Notes: a model not told the origin generated them from the letters alone. Counted from the first letter of the stretch, positions 34,579 through 43,023 are shown. The stretch: 44,282 bases of DNA from Halieaceae bacterium UBA6060 (GCA_002428935.1 DIYG01000180.1:1-44282); one strand, 5' to 3'. A program made the numbers and translations.

Positions 34579-35097
34579 ATGATACGCCTGCGCGTAAACG
34601 GCCGGGATCGGGAGTTGGATGTCGATCCAGCCATGCCGCTCCTTTGGGCTATTCGAGAACAGCTGGCAATGCCCGGCACCAAATTCGGTTGTGGTATCGC
34701 CCAGTGCGGTGCTTGCACGGTACACCTGAATGGCAATGCCATTCGTAGCTGCGTGACCCCCGTGGCCGCCGCCGAAGGTGGTGAAGTGACAACCATTGAG
34801 GGTCTGGCGGACCTGGTCGAGGGCGAAGGACTGCACCCCCTACAACAGGCCTGGATCGATGAGCAGGTGCCGCAGTGCGGCTACTGCCAGTCTGGACAGC
34901 TTATGAGCGCTGCGGCCCTGCTGGCGACGAATCCCGACCCCGATGATGCGGCGATTGATGCGGCTATGGCCGGCAACGTGTGTCGCTGTGGCATGTATTC
35001 GCGCATCCGTTCGGCCATCAAGGTAGCCGCCCGTGCGTCGGCGGTGCAGTTCTTTGATCCTGCGACCAGCGAAGTCGAGGAGGCGAGCCATGGGTAA
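34579..35097 (+). CDS. iorA: 2Fe-2S subunit of an isoquinoline-1-oxidoreductase-type molybdenum hydroxylase
   Basis: 172 residues, usual size. The plant-ferredoxin-type cluster is formed by C38, C43, C46 and C58 (KFGCGIAQCGACTV). The second cluster by C100, C103, C135 and C137 (QCGYCQSG and CRCGMY). It carries electrons from the molybdenum subunit to an acceptor, probably a cytochrome, since the IorAB type lacks a flavin subunit. It overlaps iorB by 8 nt. The N-heterocyclic or aldehyde substrate is not predictable. Confidence 0.93.
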   Translation: MIRLRVNGRDRELDVDPAMPLLWAIREQLAMPGTKFGCGIAQCGACTVHLNGNAIRSCVTPVAAAEGGEVTTIEGLADLVEGEGLHPLQQAWIDEQVPQCGYCQSGQLMSAAALLATNPDPDDAAIDAAMAGNVCRCGMYSRIRSAIKVAARASAVQFFDPATSEVEEASHG

Positions 35098-37300
35098 GTG
35101 GACCAGAAGGGCGTTTATTACCACGGGCGTGCTTGCCGGTGGTGCGCTCGCGGTGGGTGTGGCGATTCGTCCGGGACATCGCGCGCCCAAGGTGGCCCAT
35201 AAGGTCACCGACGAGGGGGAAACCCTGGTCACTATGTGGGTGAAGATTGATCAGAACAATCGGGTCACCCTTATCGCGCCCCACAGCGAAATGGGCCAGG
35301 GCGCTCATACGGCGTTGACTCAGATGCTCGCCGACGAAATTGACGCGCGCTGGGAGGACATGGCCTACCAGGAAGCGCCGGCTCTGGATGAATATGCGAA
35401 CTGGGCTTTGGGCAAAGGCTTCCTACTGGGTGATGCCGATGTACCCGATGCGTTGGTGCCGACCATCGACGGCGCGTTCATGAAGATCACCAAGGCCATG
35501 AAACTGCAGATAACCGGCGGTAGCACATCGGTGCGCGCGACGGGTGTGTACGGTGTACGCGTGGCCGGCGCTGCGGCGCGGGAACTCCTTATCGATGCGG
35601 CCAGCGAGGCCTGGGGTGTGCCCGCATCGCAGCTCATAGCCCAGGACACTCACATCGTTGACACCGTTGATGGCAGGCGCCTGTCCTTTGCAGGGCTTGC
35701 GGAAGCCGCCGCCGGTCGACAGCCCTCTGCCACGCCGAGCCTTAAGACGCCGGGGGAATTTCGCGTCATGGGGCAGAGCAAGCCTCGCCTGGACGTTCCT
35801 TCCAAGGTTGATGGAACGGCGACTTTCGGTATCGACGCACAGGTTCCAGGGATGAAGTACGCAGCGATCAAGGCAGCGCCGGTATTTGGTGCGCGGCTCG
35901 TTAGCGTTGATAGCTCCGATGTTCAGGCCATGGACGGCGTACACAAGGTTGTGGAGTTGGACGACGCGGTTGTGGTGGTCGCCGACGGTTACTGGCAAGC
36001 TAGTCGGGCCCTGGACGGTTTGCAGATCACCTGGTCCGAGACCGAGAACGATGCCAAAAGCAGTGACGATCTCTTTGCTCAATTCGATGCCAGTCTTGCT
36101 CAGGCCATGGAGGGCGGCGAAAGCAAGACCGACGTCGAGGAGGGAGATGTCGAGTTGGCCTTCGCCGATGCCGCGGCGACGGTTGAGGCCACTTATCGCG
36201 TGCCGTATCTGGCTCACGCGTGCATGGAACCTATGAACGCCACCGCGCGGGTTGATGGTCAGGGTTGCGAAGTATGGGTGGGTACTCAGAACCCTCTGGG
36301 CTTTCGCTACGAAGTTGCCGCGGCCCTGGACATGGAAGCGGAGCAGGTGGAGATCCACCAGCACTATATGGGCGGCGGTTTCGGTCGGCGCTCCGATGCG
36401 GATTCGGCGATTCAGGCGGCCCTTATTGCCCGGGCGGCGGGGGTGCCCGTTAAGCTCATTTGGTCCCGGGAAGAAGATGTTCGCCACGACCACTACCGAC
36501 CCGCGGTAGCCTCTAGGTTTCGTGTGGCTCTGGATAGGGACGGGGGCATCAAGGCCTGGGAAAACGTGTATCACGAAAAGCATGAGCCCGTGGAAGCGCC
36601 GGTTATTCCCTACGCCGTTGCGGCGCGAAAGATTCATCACACGGACAGTCCTACCCATGTGCCCTTCGGTCCCTGGCGTAGTGTCGATCATTCGCAACAC
36701 GGATTTTTCACCGAGGCCTTTTTCGACGAGGTAGCTGTTGCCGCAGGGCGGGATCCCTACGAGATGCGCATGGCCATGCTGGCGGATAAACCGCGCCATC
36801 AGAATGTCCTGCGCCAGGCCGCGGAGCGCGGCAATTGGGGCGAAACCCTGCCCCGAGGTGTTGGACGGGGAATTTCCCTCCAGGAGTCCTTCGGTTCGCT
36901 GGTGGCGCAAGTAGTCGACGTGCACATCGACAACGGTAAGCTGAAAGTTGATCGCGTGGTTGTGGCTATTGATCCGGGATTTGCGGTATCGCCCGATGGC
37001 CTCACGGCTCAGATGGAGTCCGGGGTGATTTACGGCTTAACGGCGGCCCTCTATGGCGAGGTGGAAATCGAACAGGGCGCGGTGAAACAGTCCAACTTCC
37101 ACAACTACCGCATGGTGCGCATGAACGAAGCACCGCAGATCGACACAATCATCATCAACAGTGGCGAGGCCTGGGGTGGAGCCGGGGAACCCGGTACGCC
37201 GGGTATCGCTCCCGCCTTGGTAAGCGCTGTGTTTGATGCCACGGGCGTTCGCGTGCGCGAGCTGCCTCTGGCAAAGCAGGACTTCAGCGACTGGGGCTAG
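35090..37300 (+). CDS. iorB: Molybdopterin-binding subunit of an isoquinoline-1-oxidoreductase-type hydroxylase
   Basis: 736 residues from the ATG at 35090, with AGGAGG at 35078-35083. The N-terminus KWTRRAFITTGVLAGGALAVG has the twin arginine (R6, R7) and hydrophobic stretch of a Tat signal, so the complex is exported folded to the periplasm. Family features are the MGQGAHTALTQMLADEI block, GGGFGRRSDADS near residue 425, ACMEPMNATA and the C-terminal GEAWGGAGEPGTPGIAPAL with the catalytic glutamate region. The reaction is hydroxylation next to ring nitrogen, or aldehyde oxidation, using water. A good terminator follows. No XdhC-like maturation gene is adjacent. Confidence 0.93.
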   Translation: MGKWTRRAFITTGVLAGGALAVGVAIRPGHRAPKVAHKVTDEGETLVTMWVKIDQNNRVTLIAPHSEMGQGAHTALTQMLADEIDARWEDMAYQEAPALDEYANWALGKGFLLGDADVPDALVPTIDGAFMKITKAMKLQITGGSTSVRATGVYGVRVAGAAARELLIDAASEAWGVPASQLIAQDTHIVDTVDGRRLSFAGLAEAAAGRQPSATPSLKTPGEFRVMGQSKPRLDVPSKVDGTATFGIDAQVPGMKYAAIKAAPVFGARLVSVDSSDVQAMDGVHKVVELDDAVVVVADGYWQASRALDGLQITWSETENDAKSSDDLFAQFDASLAQAMEGGESKTDVEEGDVELAFADAAATVEATYRVPYLAHACMEPMNATARVDGQGCEVWVGTQNPLGFRYEVAAALDMEAEQVEIHQHYMGGGFGRRSDADSAIQAALIARAAGVPVKLIWSREEDVRHDHYRPAVASRFRVALDRDGGIKAWENVYHEKHEPVEAPVIPYAVAARKIHHTDSPTHVPFGPWRSVDHSQHGFFTEAFFDEVAVAAGRDPYEMRMAMLADKPRHQNVLRQAAERGNWGETLPRGVGRGISLQESFGSLVAQVVDVHIDNGKLKVDRVVVAIDPGFAVSPDGLTAQMESGVIYGLTAALYGEVEIEQGAVKQSNFHNYRMVRMNEAPQIDTIIINSGEAWGGAGEPGTPGIAPALVSAVFDATGVRVRELPLAKQDFSDWG

Positions 37301-37395
37301 ACCTGCAAGACGTGGGGTGAATGGGGTCGACATGTTTCACCTGAGCCACGGATAGAAGATCTAGCGTAGAGAATCGCGCCGTGAAGAGATTCAGG

Positions 37396-37428
37396 GGGCT
37401 GGGTTTTTAAACCCGGCCCTTTTTCTTT
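37396..37428 (+). terminator. Intrinsic terminator of iorAB
   Basis: GGGCTGGGTTT-TT-AAACCCGGCCC forms an 11-bp stem with one G-T wobble, followed by TTTTTCTTT. A strong rho-independent terminator, about 96 nt after the iorB stop. Confidence 0.92.
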
Positions 37429-37485
37429 GTGGACTGGTGTTTTTCACATTTTCCCTATTGGCCTGAACTAAAACGCCGAGGCTGG

Positions 37486-37510
37486 CTCAAAGAATTTACG
37501 AGCCTTTGAG
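37486..37510. repeat. Inverted repeat CTCAAAG-N11-CTTTGAG
   Basis: A perfect 7-bp inverted repeat (37486-37492 and 37504-37510) with an 11-bp spacer, about 125 bp upstream of the small secreted protein gene. The size suits a dimeric regulator. The cognate protein is unknown. Confidence 0.45.
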
Positions 37511-37554
37511 ATCGTAGGGAACTCATCCATTCCGTCTCAAGTGCCGTATAAAAC

Positions 37555-37566
37555 ATGTATATACAT
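37555..37566. promoter_or_regulatory. 12-bp perfect palindrome ATGTATATACAT
   Basis: A fully self-complementary 12-mer in the AT-rich region about 70 bp upstream of the ATG at 37634, close to where a -35 or -10 region should be. It is a plausible operator. A partial copy of the half-site (TTATGTATAAG) occurs about 20 bp downstream. Confidence 0.45.
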
Positions 37567-37633
37567 ATAATTATCAGACACTGTTTATGTATAAGCCGTT
37601 CAAACAAGAGACATCTCACGCAAGGTAAGGACA

Positions 37634-37972
37634 ATGATTACTAGCTCAAGGAAAATCAGTTCAAAGAAAGCCTCGACCCTCGCCGCTACTCTACTCATGG
37701 CATCAACCATGGGAACTGCTGCCGTTGCAGGCGACTCCGTGGCTGCGGCGAATATCGAGGCGATCTATCAGCCCGCCAGCGGGCAAAACATCGACCCTAT
37801 GGGTGCGAAAACCACTCCCGTGAGTCTCCTCGACGGAAAGCTCCAGGAGTGGCGCGACCCGACAACCGTCAATCTTGGTCTGGACGCATCGTCTAGCGTG
37901 GTCAACAGCGACCAGGACAATGTCGCGCTGGAAAACATCCGCGAGATTTTTAACGCGTATTCCGCTGACTGA
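37634..37972 (+). CDS. Small exported protein of unknown function
   Basis: 112 residues; no family recognised. A basic lead (MITSSRKISSKKAS) precedes a hydrophobic segment (TLAATLLMASTMGTAAVAGDS) that should be a signal peptide cut after AVA. The mature part, about 80 residues, has no cysteine, is acidic, and contains IEAIYQPASGQNIDP and the tail NIREIFNAYSAD. AAGGTAAGG precedes the ATG with usual spacing. The gene is alone, bounded by terminators on both sides and preceded by a long AT-rich regulatory region, which suggests strong conditional expression. Confidence 0.75.
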   Translation: MITSSRKISSKKASTLAATLLMASTMGTAAVAGDSVAAANIEAIYQPASGQNIDPMGAKTTPVSLLDGKLQEWRDPTTVNLGLDASSSVVNSDQDNVALENIREIFNAYSAD

Positions 37973-38008
37973 TTGGCTGCTAACGAAAGATCATCAACAG
38001 CGCGAGGT

Positions 38009-38041
38009 ACCCCCTGCGGTATTCTCTGTCGCGGGGGTTTT
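38009..38041. terminator. Terminator between the small exported protein and the MarR gene
   Basis: ACCCCC-T-GCG...CGC-GGGGGT forms a 9-bp stem with one bulged T and an 11-nt loop, and leads into TTTTA. It lies between the stop codon at 37972 and the convergent MarR stop at 38045, so it may end both transcripts. Confidence 0.7.
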
Positions 38042-38044
38042 ATC

Positions 38045-38464
38045 CTAGAGCGCTAAGATGTGTTGGGATAGTCGCAGGAGTGCAGCGCTGTCGCGTTTGC
38101 CCAGTTTTTTTTGCAGTTCCTGCTGAGCTTGTTCCCAGTGCCCGACGGCCTGGGCGAACACTTCACGGCCTGTGTCCGTGAGGCAGAGCAGCCGTTGACG
38201 ACGGTCCATGGGTCCTTCCCTGGCCTCGATGTAGCCATCGCGCAGGAGCGGTTTTAAAGCTCGCGAAACGCTGGTCTGATCCAAACGTAGGGCCTCACTC
38301 AGGTCCCCGGCGGTCACGCATCCCGTTTCACTGATTGCACGAAGAATGGCGTATTGAGTTCCCCGCAGACCGCAGGTGCTCAAATGGCGGTTGTAGAGTT
38401 GCGTCACCACCCGGTCTGCCTGGCGCAGGGCCAGGGACAGACAGGCGTCATCCGATGTATTCAT
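38045..38464 (-). CDS. MarR-family transcriptional regulator
   Basis: 139 residues. The winged-helix core is clear: GLRGTQYAILRAISETGCVTAGDLSEALRLDQTSVSRALKPL (key parts TQYAILRAI, LSEAL, DQTSVSRAL) followed by the wing GYIEAREGPMDRRQRLLCLTDTGRE with the DxRxR signature. MarR proteins dimerise and repress operons in response to phenolic or other small ligands. The neighbour upstream is the cysteine-synthase-like gene on the same strand, 135 bp away; no operator is obvious there. It could also act on the AT-rich promoter at 37430-37630. Confidence 0.88.
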   Translation of the reverse strand: MNTSDDACLSLALRQADRVVTQLYNRHLSTCGLRGTQYAILRAISETGCVTAGDLSEALRLDQTSVSRALKPLLRDGYIEAREGPMDRRQRLLCLTDTGREVFAQAVGHWEQAQQELQKKLGKRDSAALLRLSQHILAL

Positions 38465-38599
38465 GGCGCGCAGTGTAGCCTCGTCGCCAGGTTGCCGCGA
38501 GGCGAGGCGAGAGGAGCAAAGCGATTTAAGCCCAACTTAAACCGCCGGGTCGCGCTCCCGCCCAGGGAGACGGTGCGGCGCCCGGTTCATTTTGATCAC

Positions 38600-39670
38600 T
38601 TACGGGAGTTGGTACCCCGGCGTCGATTGCGACAGAGCAATTTCCTCGTCGGTCATCTCCTCGGGTATGTCTTCGAAGAGCGGTGTAGACAGATAGCGTT
38701 CTCCCGTATCGGGCAGCATCACCAGAAGCACCGAGCCCTCGGGCGCGGATTCCGCTACTTGCATGGCGATGGCAAAGGTAGAACCCCCCGATACACCGGT
38801 GAAAATCCCTTCCTCCGCCGCGAGACGCCGGGACCAGGCCATGCCGTCTGCTCCTGCCACCGGTAGCAGTTCATCGTAGAAATCCTTGTCCAGGGACTCC
38901 TGGAGCACCAGCGGTATGAAGTCGGGAGTCCAGCCTTGAATGGGGTGGGGTTCGAAGGCCGGGTGGCTTATGGCGGGAGAACCCTGCTCATCGCGTTCCT
39001 GTTCCTGGCCCGAACTGACGATGGCCGCGTTGGCCGGTTCCGTAAGAATAATCTTGGTATCCGGTCGCTCCTTCCGCAGCACGCGCGCCACGCCGGTGAC
39101 GGTACCCCCGGTACCGTAGCCGGTTACCCAGTAGTCGAGACGCTTCTCGGCGAAGTCGGCAAGGATTTCCCGCGCCGTGGTGTGCTCATGGATATCCGCG
39201 TTGTCGCTGCTCTCGAACTGGCGGGCCAGGAACCAGCCGTTGGCTTCGGCGAGTTCCCGGGCTTTGTTGTACATGCCCAGGCCTTTTTCCGCCCGAGGTG
39301 TCAGCACCACCTTCGCCCCAAGAAAACGCATTAGGCGGCGGCGCTCGACAGAGAAGCTGTCGGCCATGGTGACTACCAGGGGATAGCCCTTTGCGGCACA
39401 TACCATGGCCAGGCCGATACCGGTGTTCCCCGACGTGGCTTCGACGACGGTTTGTCCGGGCTGCAGGCGGCCATCGCGCTCCGCCGCCTCGATGATGTTC
39501 AGCGCCAGTCGGTCTTTCACCGAAGCTGCAGGATTGAAGGCTTCGGCTTTAACGTAAACGGTAACGTGGGAAGGCGCGATGCGATTGATGCGTATGCAGG
39601 GCGTGTCTCCGACGGTCTCCAACACGTTGTCGTAGAGCTTACCCCGTCCTTCCGTGGTGCGAATGGTCAT
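38600..39670 (-). CDS. PLP-dependent cysteine synthase-family protein
   Basis: 356 residues, longer than CysK (about 310-320) by a C-terminal extension ending PLFEDIPEEMTDEEIALSQS. The fold-type II signatures are clear: PLP lysine K52 in NPAASVKDR, the substrate loop TSGNTGIG, the phosphate loop GTGGTVTG and FTGVSGGSTF. It would replace the O-acetyl group of an acetylserine with sulfide or another nucleophile. No cysE or sulfate gene is adjacent, so it may be a secondary paralogue with a different amino acid product. The minus-strand neighbour downstream is the MarR gene; the gap has an imperfect GC-rich hairpin. Confidence 0.9.
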   Translation of the reverse strand: MTIRTTEGRGKLYDNVLETVGDTPCIRINRIAPSHVTVYVKAEAFNPAASVKDRLALNIIEAAERDGRLQPGQTVVEATSGNTGIGLAMVCAAKGYPLVVTMADSFSVERRRLMRFLGAKVVLTPRAEKGLGMYNKARELAEANGWFLARQFESSDNADIHEHTTAREILADFAEKRLDYWVTGYGTGGTVTGVARVLRKERPDTKIILTEPANAAIVSSGQEQERDEQGSPAISHPAFEPHPIQGWTPDFIPLVLQESLDKDFYDELLPVAGADGMAWSRRLAAEEGIFTGVSGGSTFAIAMQVAESAPEGSVLLVMLPDTGERYLSTPLFEDIPEEMTDEEIALSQSTPGYQLP

Positions 39671-39852
39671 TGTGTTCTCCTGTTATCGGTTTGGGCTTTG
39701 GGGTCTGTCTACGGCTTCATCGGGACCCGACAAGGACCCTAAAGCTAGCATCGGGAACGTTCCGTCGCGAGTTTCTTTCCCTTCGCCGCGACTTTTCGAC
39801 GAAGGGTAGAGAACTTGGCTACAGTGAGATGTTTACCCAGAGGGCGAGGATC

Positions 39853-40569
39853 ATGGGCACAAGCACAGGCGATGCTGCTCGGCGAGCGTTGACGGATAGC
39901 ACCGCAGGGCGATGGATTGGCGGGCTCATGATGTTTCAGTTGATCGCCGGCATCACCAGTCTTCAGGTTTTAACGGCGCCGCTTTTCGCTGAAGGTGGCT
40001 ACCTCCTCAATGCCTCCGCTCACGTGCCGCTACTTGGCGCCTCTGTGTTGCTGACCCTCCTTGGAGTGTGCGTAACCCTGGCTATCGGTGTGTTGGCCTG
40101 GTCTGTGTTTCGCGCTCGGAGTGAGCTCCTGGCTATGGGTTTTCTGGCGATTTCTTTTCTCGCGGCGAGTCTGTCTGCCGTGGAACAGGTGGGCGTCCTG
40201 GCCATGATTGAGTTTAGCGAGGCGTTTGCGAGCGCCGATGGCACGGCGCAGCTACAGTTTGAAGCGCTGCGGGCCAGCGGATCGCTCCTGCGCAACGGGG
40301 CTCACTATGTGGGTCTGCTGGCCTATGGGGTCACCATGTTGGTTTGGCATGTGGCCGTATGGCGTCTGGGGCTGCTGCCCTGGCTCTTGCCCGCCTTTGG
40401 TCTGTTCGCCGTCGCTCTACAACTCTTTGCTATCAGTCAGCCCATCCTCGGTGGGGCGGTACCGTTTATCTTGCTTCCGCCCATGGGCCTGGCCCAATTG
40501 CTTACAGCCTTGTGGCTCCTCGCCAGGGGTTTTCGCGATGCTGCTGTGGTCGCCCCTCAGGGCAACTGA
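39853..40569 (+). CDS. DUF4386-like integral membrane protein
   Basis: 238 residues from the ATG at 39853 (AGGG eight bases upstream; an ATG at 39829 also fits). Five or six hydrophobic helices are visible, starting with RWIGGLMMFQLIAGITSLQVLTAPLF and including the YVGLLAYGVTMLVWHVAVW and GLLPWLLPAFGLFAVALQLFA segments. The general plan resembles DUF4386 proteins, which are uncharacterised. The stop lies inside the convergent gene end: the two coding regions overlap by 13 nt at 40557-40569. Confidence 0.65.
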   Translation: MGTSTGDAARRALTDSTAGRWIGGLMMFQLIAGITSLQVLTAPLFAEGGYLLNASAHVPLLGASVLLTLLGVCVTLAIGVLAWSVFRARSELLAMGFLAISFLAASLSAVEQVGVLAMIEFSEAFASADGTAQLQFEALRASGSLLRNGAHYVGLLAYGVTMLVWHVAVWRLGLLPWLLPAFGLFAVALQLFAISQPILGGAVPFILLPPMGLAQLLTALWLLARGFRDAAVVAPQGN

Positions 40570-41405
40570 CTGCGTACCGCGTCGACGGCATCGAGAAGAC
40601 GCGCCAGGAGCGGGTCTCTCGGTCGATAACGGCTGTGGTCAACGGCTCCCAGATCCTCCTGAAGTTGCGTGAGCATGCGTTGCAGACGCCGTTCGTGGAG
40701 ACCGAGGCGAGCCTGTAGGGGGTCCAGCAAAAGCCCAGACAAGGTCGCTGAGATTGCCAGCGCAGTCAGCGTCAGGCCGATGCCCAGGAATAGCTCCCCC
40801 GTTGAGGGCGTCGGGGGGAACAGACCGTAGAACCAGTTCCCCAAAGCTTCGCCGAACCAAAACTCCTGACTTGCTCGTCGCTGAGCCAGCCAGGTGGTCA
40901 CCAACAGGCCCAGAGCGATTCCCCCGGGGGTAAATTGTTTGTAGGCAAAGGCACCCAGCAGGGTGCTACCCACGGAGTTTCCGATATCCGCCGCGGCGGT
41001 TCGTGTGCTGCCGTAATGGCCGAGGGCTGCCCGGCCCAGCTGGGTTAACTGGGAGTCTTCGGGACGCAAAACCAGCAGCTCCTCCTCGATACGCCCGTTG
41101 AGATAGCGCTGTACATCCGTGGTCAAACCCGATGGCGTACCCCTCAGAACTCTCCCCCATCGGTGGGCGCCGCCTTGTGTCAGCAACCACCCCAGCAACT
41201 GACAGAGCACGTAGACCGGTGCCCAGAACAGATTGAGCGGCGCGCGTACCAGATCCCAGCCCAGGGCTCGACGGTTGCTCCGCCACGCGCCGGGGTAGCG
41301 AAAATGTCGGCGCACAAATGGTCCCACACGGCGCCGGCAGTTTTTGAAGTAGCGCTCGCGCAGGGCGGTTTCCTCTGAAGGGTCCGCAGGCTCCTCGGAA
41401 ATCAT
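40557..41405 (-). CDS. Unknown protein with three or four membrane segments
   Basis: 282 residues; I do not recognise a characterised family (it may belong to a DUF of gammaproteobacterial membrane proteins). An Arg-rich N-terminus (CRRRVGPFVRRHFRYPGAWRSN, key feature the RR pairs) precedes membrane segments near LNLFWAPVYVLCQLLGWLL, STLLGAFAYKQF...IALGLLVTTWLA and LFLGIGLTLTALAISATLSGLLLDP. The C-terminal 60 residues are charged and helical. It is divergent from the TPR-like gene by only 36 bp. Confidence 0.7.
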   Translation of the reverse strand: MISEEPADPSEETALRERYFKNCRRRVGPFVRRHFRYPGAWRSNRRALGWDLVRAPLNLFWAPVYVLCQLLGWLLTQGGAHRWGRVLRGTPSGLTTDVQRYLNGRIEEELLVLRPEDSQLTQLGRAALGHYGSTRTAAADIGNSVGSTLLGAFAYKQFTPGGIALGLLVTTWLAQRRASQEFWFGEALGNWFYGLFPPTPSTGELFLGIGLTLTALAISATLSGLLLDPLQARLGLHERRLQRMLTQLQEDLGAVDHSRYRPRDPLLARLLDAVDAVRSQLP

Positions 41406-41441
41406 GGCGTCGTCAGTCTATGGCCGTCATAGTAGGGCGCT

Positions 41442-42728
41442 ATGGGGTCGGCGAGTCATCGAAGGGACATGGTAGCAGCGCGTAGTCTTGCGCGGCGGCT
41501 GGTGCCTTTGTGCTTTGTACTTCTTGCTCTGCCCAGTTCGGCTCATCTACCGGAATATTTTGGCCGCAAGTTTGTCCTCATGCCGGACCCGTCTCCAATT
41601 CCCCAGGAAACGCCCTGCGGTGGTGACCGGGAAGCCTTGCGTGAGCAGGTGAAGGCCATGGAGGAAACCATCAGCATTCGGCAGCAGGGTGAGGGCGCTT
41701 ACAGCCTGGATCTGGCAGATCCCGTGGGTGAGTTGGGCACCCTGCATTCATCGCTGTGTAATCATCCTGCAGCCCTGGATGCCTACCGGCGGGCGGTGCA
41801 GCTTCTGCGCATCAATGAAGGGCTTCTCACCGAGGCCCAGTTACCCTATTTGCGCGCCATGGCCGACAGTTCCCAGGCGATCGGCGACTACGAGTCGGCG
41901 CAGCTTACCCTGCGCTACGGATTTCGGATTCACAACATGGGGCGAGGTATGCTCTCCCAAGCCGCCCTTCGCGATAGCCTGGGGTACTTCCGCCGGGCTC
42001 GGGAGGTTTTCATAGACCCTCGGTTGCCCGGCGACGTGGAGTTGTTTTTCCAGGCCGTTCAGGACAACCAGTTCATGTGGGAAGTGCAGCTTTCGGGCTT
42101 CCAGAGGGGAGAGGGCTCGTCCTATGAAGCCATCAAGTCCCTGGGCATCAGTCACCTGCGCAATCTGTATCTGATCTTGGGTACGGAACTCAGGGCCACC
42201 CAGAGTAGTGATGGCAGTGGGGTTGGCTGGGACAACCTGTTGCGCACGCAGCAATTGAGTTACGGCAAAGGGCGGGTGGTCCTCGAGGAGTTGCTGGCAC
42301 TCCCTGCGGCCCAGACTCCCCAAGAGCAGAGCTATTTGCTGCTGCGTCTGGGGAATTGGCAGCAGTGGAATGGCAAGTGGCAGTCCTCCTGCGATAGCTA
42401 TGCAAAAGCCTGGGCTGCGGCGGGGGACGATTCCAGCCCTGTCCGTCGTCAACTGGCCGCACCCGCGGAGCTACCGGAGGATCCGCAGCTTTGGTCGTAC
42501 CTACTCGATCCCGCCCTGCCAGAAAAAGCTGTGGTCGAAGCACAGTTTAGGGTCTCGGCCCGGGGTGATATCTCCCGGGTTTCGGGGGAGGCACTCGATG
42601 ATGCTTCCTCGGGTATCGCCGGGCGGATTCTCCGTTGGCTGCGTGATTCTCATGCTCGACCGGCGGTGGTGGGCGGGGAGTGTGTTGCCGCACCTCTTTC
42701 GGGACGTCGCTATCGAGTAATAGACTAG
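41442..42728 (+). CDS. Secreted TPR-like protein with a TonB-like C-terminal domain
   Basis: 428 residues from the ATG at 41442; an alternative at 41469 gives MVAARSLARRLVPLCF. The N-terminal hydrophobic stretch (LVPLCFVLLALPSSAHL) is a signal peptide. Residues about 85-330 contain TPR-type helices, such as HPAALDAYRRAVQLLRI, YESAQLTLRYGFR and LLLRLGNWQQWNGKWQSSCDSYAKAW. The last 80 residues (VEAQFRVSARGDISRV...RILRWLRDSHARPAVVGGECVAA) look like the energy-transducer TonB C-terminal fold used in some TPR lipoproteins to scaffold envelope complexes. Function unknown; a scaffold role is inferred. Confidence 0.75.
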   Translation: MGSASHRRDMVAARSLARRLVPLCFVLLALPSSAHLPEYFGRKFVLMPDPSPIPQETPCGGDREALREQVKAMEETISIRQQGEGAYSLDLADPVGELGTLHSSLCNHPAALDAYRRAVQLLRINEGLLTEAQLPYLRAMADSSQAIGDYESAQLTLRYGFRIHNMGRGMLSQAALRDSLGYFRRAREVFIDPRLPGDVELFFQAVQDNQFMWEVQLSGFQRGEGSSYEAIKSLGISHLRNLYLILGTELRATQSSDGSGVGWDNLLRTQQLSYGKGRVVLEELLALPAAQTPQEQSYLLLRLGNWQQWNGKWQSSCDSYAKAWAAAGDDSSPVRRQLAAPAELPEDPQLWSYLLDPALPEKAVVEAQFRVSARGDISRVSGEALDDASSGIAGRILRWLRDSHARPAVVGGECVAAPLSGRRYRVID

Positions 42729-42750
42729 GGATCAACAGAATAAACAATTA

Positions 42751-42773
42751 CCGGTCACCAAGATCGTGACCGG
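42751..42773 (+). terminator. Terminator-like hairpin after the TPR-like gene
   Basis: CCGGTCAC-CAAGATC-GTGACCGG is a perfect 8-bp stem with a 7-nt loop, 22 nt past the stop codon. There is no T-run downstream, so efficiency is uncertain. Confidence 0.6.
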
Positions 42774-43023
42774 CCTGAGGAAATACCTCTGGCGGTAGCG
42801 GAGTACATGCTCGCCGTGGAGAACTAAGCTCAGAATTTGACCCCAAGGCCCTGGCGCTGACGCGATCCCTGGACTAGGATCGAGTTCGCGCCGAGCGCTT
42901 CTTCTCGGGCCGGGTAGCGGTATCTCTGCTGAGACCTACAGCACAGGCCGTCTGCTTCAGGCTTCTTTTCAGGCCCCTTGGGGGGCTTGGCGCAAACTCC
43001 CTAAAGCACACACGCGGTATCTT
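42774..43023. other. 250-bp gap upstream of ppc
   Basis: No gene is supported here. A small inverted repeat (CGATCC-N8-GGATCG at 42863-42882) and a G/C-rich GGCCCC...GGGGGGC element near 42975-42990 are visible, so the ppc mRNA may have a structured leader. No promoter could be fixed by eye. Confidence 0.4.

Larger units (their letters stand above)
37301..37633. other. 333-bp non-coding stretch: terminator, then AT-rich promoter region
   Basis: No plausible gene is found in either strand. The first part carries the iorB terminator (37396-37428). From about 37430 the sequence turns AT-rich and holds two inverted repeats (37486-37510 and 37555-37566). The last bases, AAGGTAAGGACA, serve as ribosome site for the small secreted protein at 37634. 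The composition contrast with the neighbouring genes suggests a strongly regulated or laterally acquired promoter. Confidence 0.6.

Noticed and set aside
35423..36925. A 500-codon open frame antisense to iorB
   Set aside because: iorB is a full-length, motif-rich gene with its own ribosome site. The antisense product has no recognisable domain.
42774..43023. tRNA or riboswitch upstream of ppc
   Set aside because: No cloverleaf, T-loop GTTCGA core with acceptor pairing, or known riboswitch core could be assembled from the sequence.
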